Shown: piece by piece, positions 1 through 8,731 of the stretch | Numbering within the stretch: position 1 is the first letter of the stretch | Layout: each line of letters starts with the position of its first letter | Source: Paludibacter sp. | GTDB lineage: Bacteria > Bacteroidota > Bacteroidia > Bacteroidales > Paludibacteraceae | Assembly (NCBI RefSeq): GCF_009712605.1 | Contig: NZ_WASO01000015.1 | Coordinates: 124,001 to 188,000 of the forward strand | Length of the DNA stretch: 64,000 nt | Reading direction: 5' to 3' | The notes under the pieces: generated by a model | What the model saw: only the letters and a program-made list of their open reading frames with translations | What the model was told of the DNA's origin: nothing | Databases searched by the model: none | Made by a program: the position numbers and the translations under genes

Positions 1-2249
1 ATCCACCAGCATTGCAGGCTGTCGTGTCGGTTCGGGATTCGGTTCTGTGCAATGGCGATAAAAATGGAGCCCTTAAAGTATCAGTGTCAGGTGGCATTCC
101 GTACCGCAGAGGCAAACCGTACCGGTATGTCTGGAAGAAACGTGATGGCTTCGGGCTTTATCAGGTTATCAGCGATTTTGCAGATAATTTGGCTACCGGT
201 CTTTCGTCAGGTTGGCATGCCGTCAACATTTCCGATAGCGTAGGCGTTTCGCTTCATGCCGATTCGCTTTTCTATCTTCCCGAACCGAACAAATTGATTC
301 TACAGGTAACTCACAACGATATAACTTGTTATGGAAACAATAATGGAACAGCATCGGTGATTGCCACTGGCGGCGTATTGCCCTATACCTATAGTTGGAG
401 CAACGGCAGTAGAGCATCTTCCATTGAAAACCTTACACAGGGAGCTTATGCGATATCTGTAACCGACAGACACAGTTGCAATTTCCGCCAAGCAGTAACC
501 ATTGTTGAGCCTGCATTGCTGGCTGTTGAGCTTAAGCAAAAAACGATATCCGAACACGATGTGTGCGATGGGGTATTGCAGGCTAATGTCACGGGCGGCC
601 GATTGCCATATACATATTCTTGGACGGGAGTTAGTGCACCAACCGCTTCGGTGAACGACTTGTGTGCCGGCAGTTATGGGGTTAAAGTAACCGATGCCAG
701 CGGATGTGTTGCGACAAACAGTTCCGTGTTGAAAAATCCGCCTGCGCTGAAATTGCAGCTCACGATACAAGATTCCGTTCAATGTCACGGCAATGCCAAC
801 GGAACACTCAAAGCTTCGGCAAAAGGTGGCATACCCTATACAACGGGAAGACCCTACCGTTATGCATGGAGAAAGAAAAATGTCAGCGGGCTTTTCGAGA
901 CAATGGCAGGATATGACGACAGTATTGCCGCCGGACTGGGCACTGGCGTTTATGCCTGCAATATTACCGATGCCAACGGTATTTCGCTCCATCAGGATTC
1001 CATTATTCTACTTCCAGAACCTGACTTTTTGCAATTTGCCATCAGAAAAACTAACATTGGTTGTAGTGGTACCGACGAGGGAAATGCTACTGCCATCGTG
1101 TCGGGCGGTACGGTTCCTTATGCCTACGCATGGAATACCGGAGACAAAACTGCTACCATCGATCATCTTGCAGCAGGAGCTTACATTGCCCGTGTTACCG
1201 ACCTCCATGGATGTGTTGCCGCGCAGCAAACCATTATCAGCAAAGCATCTCCGCTTTATATGAGTTTGTACAAAATCAACCCCGTTTGTTATCTGGATTG
1301 CAACGGGTCTATTATAGCCACTGTATCAGGCGGAACAACTCCCTATCTGTACCGTTGGACGGGAACGACGGTAACGGGCGCTAACGCCAGTGCATTGTGT
1401 GCCGGAGACTATAGCCTTTCTGTGACCGATGCTGCAGGATGTCTGGTTCAAAAAGGTGAGTTTCTTACCAATCCGGCTCAGCTTCCGCTAAATCTGGGTT
1501 CCGACCGCTTTATTTGCAACGGGCAGATGATTCGTTATAATATTGAGATTGCTGGACTCTCCGGAATTACTTACAACTGGATTGGGCCGGAAGGATTTGT
1601 CTCCTCAAAGGCCGTCGTTGATATCACCCGTGCCGGAATATATAAAGCATCTGTTTCTGATACCAAAGGATGTCGCAATACTGCTACTGTTATTCTGAAA
1701 CCCTCGGAGACAACCGTTGATAACGAGTTTGTATTGCCGACTCAGGCCTTTGTCAACGAGAAAATTGTGGTAGTAAACACGACCCATCCCGTCCCCGACA
1801 GTATTCAGTGGGTACTGCCGGCGGGAGCACAGGTCAGCACCATGGGACAGGCGTATGTGGAATTTATGGTGCCCGACACCGGAGCATATGTTATCCGAAT
1901 GGTTTCTTATAAAGGAGAATGCAACGCCCAACAGGACAAACGGCTGTTGGTGAGCGACCGGTCACAACTGAACAGTATTGGCACTACCAAGACGCCGTTT
2001 ATCCGTTCATTTAACATATTGCCTAATCCTAATCACGGCAATTTTGAAGTAAAAATAGATCTTCAGGATAAAGCTGATGTGCAGTTGAAGCTAATCAACA
2101 TATTGAGCAATAGGGTTGTGTCGCAAATAAAAAAGAGCGGAGACTCTTCATACGAAGTTCCGATAAACGTTTCCTTACCGCCCGGGACTTACCTGATGTT
2201 GCTGGAGACACCGAAAGGCAGCACAACGGCGAAAGTGATTATATTTTAA
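1..2249 (+). CDS. SprB-repeat T9SS-sorted surface protein (5' truncated)
   Basis: The reading frame is open at the window edge. The first in-frame TTG at 12 lies inside a repeat, so the true start is upstream. The visible 745 residues hold six SprB-type repeats (typical core GG-x-PY-x-Y-x-W followed by a G-x-Y-x-V-x-D-x-x-G-C stretch), arranged as two copies of a three-repeat block of about 245 residues. An Ig-like segment follows (about 490-570). The last ~80 residues, starting near the NILPNPNHGNF motif, form a type A T9SS C-terminal sorting domain. By family knowledge such proteins cross the outer membrane through T9SS and sit on the cell surface as adhesins. The ligand is unknown. The codons before residue 1 (PPAL) match the end of the third repeat type, so more repeats should lie upstream. 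Confidence 0.9.
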   Translation, partial: PPALQAVVSVRDSVLCNGDKNGALKVSVSGGIPYRRGKPYRYVWKKRDGFGLYQVISDFADNLATGLSSGWHAVNISDSVGVSLHADSLFYLPEPNKLILQVTHNDITCYGNNNGTASVIATGGVLPYTYSWSNGSRASSIENLTQGAYAISVTDRHSCNFRQAVTIVEPALLAVELKQKTISEHDVCDGVLQANVTGGRLPYTYSWTGVSAPTASVNDLCAGSYGVKVTDASGCVATNSSVLKNPPALKLQLTIQDSVQCHGNANGTLKASAKGGIPYTTGRPYRYAWRKKNVSGLFETMAGYDDSIAAGLGTGVYACNITDANGISLHQDSIILLPEPDFLQFAIRKTNIGCSGTDEGNATAIVSGGTVPYAYAWNTGDKTATIDHLAAGAYIARVTDLHGCVAAQQTIISKASPLYMSLYKINPVCYLDCNGSIIATVSGGTTPYLYRWTGTTVTGANASALCAGDYSLSVTDAAGCLVQKGEFLTNPAQLPLNLGSDRFICNGQMIRYNIEIAGLSGITYNWIGPEGFVSSKAVVDITRAGIYKASVSDTKGCRNTATVILKPSETTVDNEFVLPTQAFVNEKIVVVNTTHPVPDSIQWVLPAGAQVSTMGQAYVEFMVPDTGAYVIRMVSYKGECNAQQDKRLLVSDRSQLNSIGTTKTPFIRSFNILPNPNHGNFEVKIDLQDKADVQLKLINILSNRVVSQIKKSGDSSYEVPINVSLPPGTYLMLLETPKGSTTAKVIIF

Positions 2250-2278
2250 ACTACATAAAATCCTATATACCAATTGTG

Positions 2279-3823
2279 ATGAAAAAATTTTATCTTCTCT
2301 TAGCTATTATCAATCTATTGATTGTCTACTCTTGCTCCAAAGACAATGAAAAGATAACACAACTCTCTTTTGCTCAAAATCCCGTTCAGCTACGTATTGG
2401 AGATACGCTAACGCTGAAGGTTACATATGCTCCGGCCAATCTTCCGGCTCCTTCATGCCAATGGACGAATACTGATCCCTCCGTTGCTACACTTGATTCG
2501 CATGGTAAGCTGACAGGTATAAGCCGCGGAAATACATTAATTATGATAACTACAAATGATGGAGCTTTAATTGCTACATGCATGGTAACCGTCACATTCA
2601 AAGGCGACGGTTCCGTTAATAACCCATATTGTATTTATACGCTAGCGGATTTAAAAAATTTAAGAGACAGTATTAATAAAAATAATGCTGCGTATGGAAA
2701 TAAAGCTTACAAATTGATGGCGGATTTGGATTTTTCAAAAGAGACCGATCCCTGGATACCTATTGGAAATGACCTTTCATGCTCATTCAAAGGTGTTTTT
2801 GATGGGAATGGAAAGACAATCACCCATATGAAGATTAGTGATCAGAGTCATGACCGGACTTACACGCAGTATGCCGGTTTTTTTGGTTGCATTGAAGGAG
2901 CAATAATAAAAAATTCAGGTATAGTATGGGAAGAAATAGTGACTAACAGTGTAACTTCAGATACTAATGCTTATATAGGTGGCATTGCCGGGTATGGTTC
3001 TGGTACCATTGATAACTGCCATACAAGTGGAGAGTTTCTCTTTCTTAAGCCAGATGTTTCAGGATATGTAGGTGGTATTATTGGATACGGAGCAATGCCT
3101 GCCTCAATTGCAAATAGCCATTCTGATGTCGAAATACGAAATGGTTATAATTCCGGTGGTATTGCAGGGTATCTGATTGGCACTATTTCTAATTGCTCTG
3201 CTGCCGGAAACTTAAATTCCGTGCGTAAATACGCGGGTGGTATTGCAGGTTGCAGCGTGGGTTTGATTATTAATAGTTATTCTTTAGGTAAATTGTGTCT
3301 TTATTCAGGATATGTATCTGGCGGCGTGTCTGGATATCATAGTGGTCAAATAGTGAATTGTTATGCAACAGGAGAGATTAACGGAACTTATTCGGGAGGA
3401 ATCGCCGGAATGGGTGGAACCATATACAACTGTTATGCTTCTGGTGATATTTATGGTTATGGTGGTGACGATATTTCCAACATGCCGGGATTTGCTGGTG
3501 GTATTGCAGCTCAGGCTCTCGGTATAACTAATTGTTTGGCAATTGGCAATGTCGTTAAAGTTTTTTCCAACCATAATGCAGCAAGAATATGTAGCTTGTT
3601 TTTTTCATCTGGAGGTTCCGAACTCAATTATGCGAATTCATCTATGAGGGTAGCTCCCGTACCTGATCTCTCAGACACAAGACGTAACGGTTATAACCTG
3701 ACTGCACAGCCCGTTGATTTGCTCAATGCTTATGTTACCGCTAACCCTACATTTAATGGCATTCCGTTATCGAAATGGAAAGTAACACTAGGAGTAAACA
3801 ATTGCTATCCGGTTTTTGAATAG
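2279..3823 (+). CDS. GLUG-repeat lipoprotein with Ig-like (BIG2) domain
   Basis: The N-terminus is a lipoprotein signal peptide with lipobox VYSC followed by SKDNE, so the protein is probably anchored in a membrane, possibly on the surface. Residues about 27-105 look like a bacterial Ig-like group 2 domain (NPVQLRIGDTLTL, then WTNTDPSVATLD and GKLTGISRGNT). From about 110 onward there is a beta-helix-like region with at least six GLUG motifs of the form GGI-(A/I)-GY, for example YVGGIIGYG, NSGGIAGYL and YAGGIAGCSVG. GLUG repeats occur in secreted adhesins and peptidases. No catalytic motif or sorting domain is visible. A GTG at 2276 directly precedes the chosen ATG at 2279. The gene lies 29 bases after the SprB gene, so co-transcription is possible, and it is more AT-rich than that neighbour. 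Confidence 0.85.
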   Translation: MKKFYLLLAIINLLIVYSCSKDNEKITQLSFAQNPVQLRIGDTLTLKVTYAPANLPAPSCQWTNTDPSVATLDSHGKLTGISRGNTLIMITTNDGALIATCMVTVTFKGDGSVNNPYCIYTLADLKNLRDSINKNNAAYGNKAYKLMADLDFSKETDPWIPIGNDLSCSFKGVFDGNGKTITHMKISDQSHDRTYTQYAGFFGCIEGAIIKNSGIVWEEIVTNSVTSDTNAYIGGIAGYGSGTIDNCHTSGEFLFLKPDVSGYVGGIIGYGAMPASIANSHSDVEIRNGYNSGGIAGYLIGTISNCSAAGNLNSVRKYAGGIAGCSVGLIINSYSLGKLCLYSGYVSGGVSGYHSGQIVNCYATGEINGTYSGGIAGMGGTIYNCYASGDIYGYGGDDISNMPGFAGGIAAQALGITNCLAIGNVVKVFSNHNAARICSLFFSSGGSELNYANSSMRVAPVPDLSDTRRNGYNLTAQPVDLLNAYVTANPTFNGIPLSKWKVTLGVNNCYPVFE

Positions 3824-3913
3824 CATCAGGATCGCATTCAAAATAGAACACCGTTTTTTATTAATACCCCAAATTAGCTTGTCCGTATTTTAAAATAATT
3901 AAATATTTACATA

Positions 3914-4468
3914 ATGTGCTATTTGCCAAGTACATCCTTTAGTTTGACTTTTGATACGCTTATCAGTTTTATTCCAACCAATAAAAAGGAACTGGAGAGA
4001 AACGAGTATTTACAGAAACATATTGATTTCGATGAAGGGAAAGAAATGAAAACATATCTTGAAAGACAACGGAAAAAATTACTGTTCAAAATGACCACCA
4101 ATGGAATGAATGATACTCCTTTAAACCACGCAATCTTTGATTTTGTAGTGAAAAATCCGGATTTGGGCAATTGTTTAAGTTGGCGTTTGACCGAATATTT
4201 CAAACTGGAAGGTTCTCAATTAATGGCTGTCGAAAAAAGGTCTATTAAAATCAAAGTTAAACTGTATTACATTTACTGGTGGGCATTAGTTGTCCTTTCT
4301 TTTTTAACATCTTGTGGGGTCATCTATAAATACCACGACTCCTTATTATATTCTACCCTTGGATGTTTTGCATTTATAATTATGACTCCTGTTGGTTTCA
4401 TTATGATTGGTAACAAACAACGTACAATGAATTTTATCAAACAATTCAAGAAAAGGAATATTGTGTAG
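3914..4468 (+). CDS. Unknown AT-rich membrane protein
   Basis: I do not recognise this 184-residue protein. It has no signal peptide. The N-terminal ~120 residues are charged and probably cytoplasmic. Two hydrophobic segments near residues 117-138 (YYIYWWALVVLSFLTSCGVI) and 145-165 (LGCFAFIIMTPVGFIMIG) suggest a hairpin membrane anchor, and the tail is basic. The gene is clearly richer in A+T than the 4484 gene that starts 15 bases after its stop. The upstream gap of 90 bases is AT-rich and shows no clear promoter. It may be a recently acquired or orphaned gene such as an immunity-type protein, but nothing in the sequence proves a function. Confidence 0.65.
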   Translation: MCYLPSTSFSLTFDTLISFIPTNKKELERNEYLQKHIDFDEGKEMKTYLERQRKKLLFKMTTNGMNDTPLNHAIFDFVVKNPDLGNCLSWRLTEYFKLEGSQLMAVEKRSIKIKVKLYYIYWWALVVLSFLTSCGVIYKYHDSLLYSTLGCFAFIIMTPVGFIMIGNKQRTMNFIKQFKKRNIV

Positions 4469-4483
4469 TTAAATCAAACACTT

Positions 4484-7400
4484 ATGCCCACTCGCATTTT
4501 ATATATTGTACTTTTTATCCTTTCGGGGTTTACCTCCTTTGCCCAGCGGTACCCCGTGCAGGGATCACTGGCCATTGCTTCGCCCTATTCGTGCAACCTG
4601 AGCGACTATGCCAACGCCAACCTGCAAAACCTGGCGCTCAACCTTACCCTTGCCGACATGACGGTGGCCAACAAGCGGGTGCGGCTCAAGCTGTTTGTAC
4701 AAACCCAAAATGCCATTATAGCCCAAAGTACCGACAATGTGCAGGGCGAACCGGTGATCGTCCTTGATGGAGGTATCCCCCAGCGGTTCACTAATACCGA
4801 ACTGGCGCCCTACTTCCGGCAGGAAAACCTGCAGGGTATCGTTCCTGACGCGTATGCCCGCTCGCTGCCCGAAGGGGTTTACACCATTAGTTTTGAAGTG
4901 TACGACTACTTTACGGGTAACCGCCTGAGCGGACGTATCGGACAAACCTTTTGGCTCATCATCAACGATCCTCCCCTGCTCAACACGCCTGCCGACAAGT
5001 CGAAGATTGCCGATTTCTCCTCCCCTTCAGGTAGCGGGGGCATTGTCTTCAACTGGACACCGCGCTCCACGCAGGTGAGTAACACTGAATATGAGTTGAC
5101 CCTCTGCGAACTATGGGATCCGGCAGGCGATCCTTACCAGCAATTCTTGGCGGCCATACCCAAATACAAAACCACCGTATCGAACGCCACCACCTTTATT
5201 TATACGCTGGCCGATCCGCCTCTGCAATCGGGTTACTGGTATGCCTGGCGGGTACGCGCCAAGGCCAAGGCGGGTTTCGAAGATGTGGGGCTCTACCGCA
5301 ACGACGGCTACAGCAACCTCTACACCTTCCGCTACGGTGATCCTTGTCCGGCACCGCAAAACCTGAAGGCGGAGGCAAAAAGTCATGACCAGATAAACCT
5401 CACCTGGGATGCTCCGGCAGTTTCTCCCCTCTCCTCGGGAGAGGGGGCGGGGGAGAGGTATAAGGTAGCCTACCGCAAGTATAATCTTGCAGGCAACTAT
5501 AGTTGGACAGAAACGGATGCTACCAATGCCTTTTACAATATTACCAACCTCGAACCCGCTACCGAATACGAGTTCAAGGTCGGCGTGCTTTGCAGTTCTC
5601 CCTTGGGAGGGGGGCAGGGGGAGGTCATTTACACCTCTAGCCAACGCGCCACCACCCTCCAGACTGGACAAATAAAGGGTGTCGATTGCGGTAAAGAACC
5701 CGCAATCGATATCAGTAACAGGAATCCCATTTCGTTGCTGAAGGTGGGCGATGTGGTGATGGCCGGCGACTTTCCGGTGACCCTCTTCAAAATAAGCGGT
5801 ACGCAGGTAAGCTGGAGCGGCGAAGGTTGGGTGCGTGTGCCCTGGCTGGCCGACACCCGTATACATGTTACTTTCAGGAATATTCAGGTCAATACCGACT
5901 ACAAGCTGATTGCAGGCTCGTTCAATACGGTGTATGACCCGAAGGGCAAAAACATTGCCGATGTGGACGAAGCGATAAACGATGCCAAGGGAATAGTTAC
6001 CGGCGGTACCGATGTGGGCAAGGTGGTAACCGGAGAAGCAACACCCGCCATCACGGTGCCCTATACCATTACGCCTGCCGATCTGACCGGCTCCACCTTT
6101 ACGCCCAACACTACCGGGGGCGGCACCATCACTCTGGCAAGCGGCCAAACCATCGAGATGGCAAGTGTGCCTGCCACGGTGCAGGATGCTGTCGGTACAA
6201 TCTATCAGGCCGATAAAGACGGCAAACTGACCAAAGTAGGCTCTACAGGCGGGAATGGAGCCACGCTGTTGGCTGCTGCCAACCTGACGGTAGTCGATGG
6301 TTTGAAAGGCTCCGTAACTTTCGCGCCAACCAACGAGACCAAATATGCTTTCGACCCCTGGCATAAGGTTTACGATAACAATGGTACATGGAAAGCCAAA
6401 TACGAATCGCTTGCCATGGCAGGCGGCGGCAGTTACCGGGTAAGCTCCAAACTGATGGTGCCCGACGAAGCCGACAAGGTACTGGCACTGGTCACCCTCA
6501 AAGACAAGAGCTTAATGCCCGACAGCATCCGTTTTGTAAACGGCAAAGGCACACAGTTCGCAACCCGCAAGATTACCGATACCAGTTTCGAGCTATCGCT
6601 GGTAGGCGGCCCCGCGGGCGATGCCCAGGAGGTGTATGCGCTCTATCCGCTCAACGGAAAATCGTATACATTAGGTAAGCTACTGGTGGCTTCATACCAA
6701 CCTCGCACTATCAAACTGTCGCTGGTGCCGGTGAATGGCACTGCGCTGAACGAGGATGCCATACGCGAAAAACTGGCGGCCATATACGAACCGCTGGGAA
6801 TCGATTTCGACATCAGCGTGGAAGATAACTTCGACCATGCGCCTCTGCGCGACACGCCGCTCAAGGTGGAAGGCAGCGGGCTGCTTAGTGTCTATACCGA
6901 CCAGATGAAGGAGCTTAATAATGCTTTCGTGGCTTCGGGTAACTACGAGAACGGAACCGTTTACCTCTTTGTACTGCCCAAAGGGGCTGACAAAAATGGC
7001 AACGAGAAGGGGCTGGAAGGTGATATGCCCCGCGGACAGCAATTCGGTTACCTTTTTGCCGAAGGGCTGAACGATTCACAGCTTGCACTGGCTGCCGCCC
7101 ACGAGATAGGCCACGGTGTATTCCAGTTGCAGCACACCTTTAGTTACAGCGGTATCAAACAGGGCGTTCTCTCCTCCAACGTGATGGACTATCCGGCAGG
7201 TGATGCGTTAAGCAAACTGCAATGGGATCTCATTCACGACCCGGGGTTGTTAATCGGGGTGTTTGAGACGGATAAGGGAGTGGAAATGGCTGGTGGTATT
7301 GCTTATGTAGCCGACAAAGTTGATAAGAATGGGGAGCCAATTACCTTTAAATATGGAACTAGCGAATGCAAATACTTTACTGTTGACAAGGGGTGGATTG

Positions 7401-8731
7401 GTAAATTCAGCGACAAGGACATTGACAGTATCAAGGCGGTATTTATCAACCAAAGCGGCTATTTGGTTCAGATTACAGATCTGAACAACAATGTCTATAA
7501 ACTATTTAGTGCGATTAATCTTTCATCCAAAGAAAAACAACGTTCAGCTGCATGTTACTTGGTTAACGAAAAGAAAATCAGGGCTGATATTAAAAACGGT
7601 ACGGTATCTCAGGGATTGAAGATTATCCCATACAATAACAATGCCGACACTGCTTATCAACTAACGGGGAAAGCCATTGATGCATATCAGTTTACAACCT
7701 TGGCTGTGGAACGAAGTGCGGCAGGGAAAAATATATTGGTATTGGATGGCAATACTTTTAAATGTCATACGCTAACCGAATGGGATTTGACAAGAGATCC
7801 TCACCACTCTGTTTTGTTTGTTAGCGGTTATCGATTTTCTTATCCTGAAAAGACACACAAAGATGATATTTATACGAGTGATGTTGTCGATGAAGGTAAA
7901 CCCTATTGGGCTGGTATTGATGACCTTTTCAAAACAAGGTTAAAATGTGCCAACGTGTATTATGCAGATGGTCAAATGAGTATTACAACTTCTAACCACA
8001 ACTGGGATAACAATGTTGAAAAATCGATGGCAAAATTCTATTGTAGCGGTAAAGGCGTGATTGATGCCGTTCCTTCATGTGCGGTGGAAGCCGGTATTAA
8101 GTATGGCTCAAATGCAATTGAACTTATTCCCATAGTAGGTGCCGCCATTAAAATCACGTTGGTCGCGACCGATGTGGCCTGCAGTGCGACACCACATTTA
8201 AATACTGAGTCCAACCCAACCGGCTTTAACATCCGTAGACAGACTGGAGCCAATGGCTCGGGAGAAGCATTTTTGAAGAAGCTAATGGCAAATCCTAATA
8301 TTGCCAAAAACAGTGATGGCTTCATTACCGACACCCTCGACATTGTATGCCACTCCATGGGATACGCTTACGCGCTGGGAATGATTGATTATTTAAAAGG
8401 GAAGGTTACCTTTGGACGGCTTTATATTATTGCCCCCGAAGATGCCGGTGCCGGAGGTGCGGATTGGACTCAGTTCTCCGAAGTGTGGCAGTACGGAAGC
8501 GATGAAAGCAACGACCCTATTAGCAAACAAGATGGAATTGCACCACAGGTGCCTTGTCCGGGTATTCCTAATTTACCTACGAATAAAGGTGGCCGTGCCT
8601 ACATTCCTCAGAATGGCACTGTAAAAAGAGGCTTTTATAGTTCACATTCGATCGGAAATTATAAATGGATATTTGATATTAAACCCAATTTACCTTATCC
8701 CCAAAGCAATGGCTATGTTAAACAGAGATAG
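4484..8731 (+). CDS. TANFOR-domain exported protein with FnIII, metalloprotease and hydrolase-like modules
   Basis: This 1415-residue protein starts with a Sec signal peptide (cleavage near FTSFAQ). Residues about 22-165 match the TANFOR domain known from Tannerella and relatives (YPVQ..., then VIVLDGGIP, LAPYF, LPEGVY, NDPPLLN). Two fibronectin type III-like domains follow (about 185-285 and 290-392). A zinc-metalloprotease-like motif HEIGHGVFQLQH is at 873-884, with a probable Met-turn NVMDYPAG about 20 residues later. The C-terminal part carries CHSMG with a possible nucleophile Ser1291, as in alpha/beta hydrolases. No T9SS sorting domain is seen at the C-terminus. Base composition falls sharply near 7250, so the last ~490 residues look like a separate, exchanged module. 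Two palindromic repeats lie in frame in the second FnIII domain. The role is unknown; a surface or secreted effector is my inference. Confidence 0.8.
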   Translation: MPTRILYIVLFILSGFTSFAQRYPVQGSLAIASPYSCNLSDYANANLQNLALNLTLADMTVANKRVRLKLFVQTQNAIIAQSTDNVQGEPVIVLDGGIPQRFTNTELAPYFRQENLQGIVPDAYARSLPEGVYTISFEVYDYFTGNRLSGRIGQTFWLIINDPPLLNTPADKSKIADFSSPSGSGGIVFNWTPRSTQVSNTEYELTLCELWDPAGDPYQQFLAAIPKYKTTVSNATTFIYTLADPPLQSGYWYAWRVRAKAKAGFEDVGLYRNDGYSNLYTFRYGDPCPAPQNLKAEAKSHDQINLTWDAPAVSPLSSGEGAGERYKVAYRKYNLAGNYSWTETDATNAFYNITNLEPATEYEFKVGVLCSSPLGGGQGEVIYTSSQRATTLQTGQIKGVDCGKEPAIDISNRNPISLLKVGDVVMAGDFPVTLFKISGTQVSWSGEGWVRVPWLADTRIHVTFRNIQVNTDYKLIAGSFNTVYDPKGKNIADVDEAINDAKGIVTGGTDVGKVVTGEATPAITVPYTITPADLTGSTFTPNTTGGGTITLASGQTIEMASVPATVQDAVGTIYQADKDGKLTKVGSTGGNGATLLAAANLTVVDGLKGSVTFAPTNETKYAFDPWHKVYDNNGTWKAKYESLAMAGGGSYRVSSKLMVPDEADKVLALVTLKDKSLMPDSIRFVNGKGTQFATRKITDTSFELSLVGGPAGDAQEVYALYPLNGKSYTLGKLLVASYQPRTIKLSLVPVNGTALNEDAIREKLAAIYEPLGIDFDISVEDNFDHAPLRDTPLKVEGSGLLSVYTDQMKELNNAFVASGNYENGTVYLFVLPKGADKNGNEKGLEGDMPRGQQFGYLFAEGLNDSQLALAAAHEIGHGVFQLQHTFSYSGIKQGVLSSNVMDYPAGDALSKLQWDLIHDPGLLIGVFETDKGVEMAGGIAYVADKVDKNGEPITFKYGTSECKYFTVDKGWIGKFSDKDIDSIKAVFINQSGYLVQITDLNNNVYKLFSAINLSSKEKQRSAACYLVNEKKIRADIKNGTVSQGLKIIPYNNNADTAYQLTGKAIDAYQFTTLAVERSAAGKNILVLDGNTFKCHTLTEWDLTRDPHHSVLFVSGYRFSYPEKTHKDDIYTSDVVDEGKPYWAGIDDLFKTRLKCANVYYADGQMSITTSNHNWDNNVEKSMAKFYCSGKGVIDAVPSCAVEAGIKYGSNAIELIPIVGAAIKITLVATDVACSATPHLNTESNPTGFNIRRQTGANGSGEAFLKKLMANPNIAKNSDGFITDTLDIVCHSMGYAYALGMIDYLKGKVTFGRLYIIAPEDAGAGGADWTQFSEVWQYGSDESNDPISKQDGIAPQVPCPGIPNLPTNKGGRAYIPQNGTVKRGFYSSHSIGNYKWIFDIKPNLPYPQSNGYVKQR
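5423..5459. repeat. REP-like palindromic element inside a coding region
   Basis: The stretch contains CTCTCCTCGGGAGAGG, a strong palindrome, flanked by G-rich sequence that ends in GGGGGAGAGGT. Its reverse complement matches the intergenic element at 55836 closely (ACCTCTCCCC, GCCC, TCTCCC, GGAGAGGG). It is read in frame as SPLSSGEGAGER in a loop of the second FnIII domain. Confidence 0.8.
5596..5625. repeat. Second REP-like palindromic element in the same FnIII domain
   Basis: The palindromic core CTCCCTTGGGAG is followed by GGGGGCAGGGGGAGGT, the same layout and orientation as the element at 5423. It is read in frame as SPLGGGQGEV in a later loop of the same fibronectin domain, just before the strand IYTSSQRATT. 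Confidence 0.7.

Noticed and set aside
300-992. 230-codon minus-strand frame in the SprB-like gene
   Set aside because: It is antisense to intact SprB repeats, and its Cys/Arg-rich product reflects the repeat codons.
5111-6364. 417-codon open frame on the minus strand inside the TANFOR gene
   Set aside because: It lies fully antisense to a gene with clear domains, and its protein has no recognisable motif. GC-rich coding DNA often leaves the opposite strand open.
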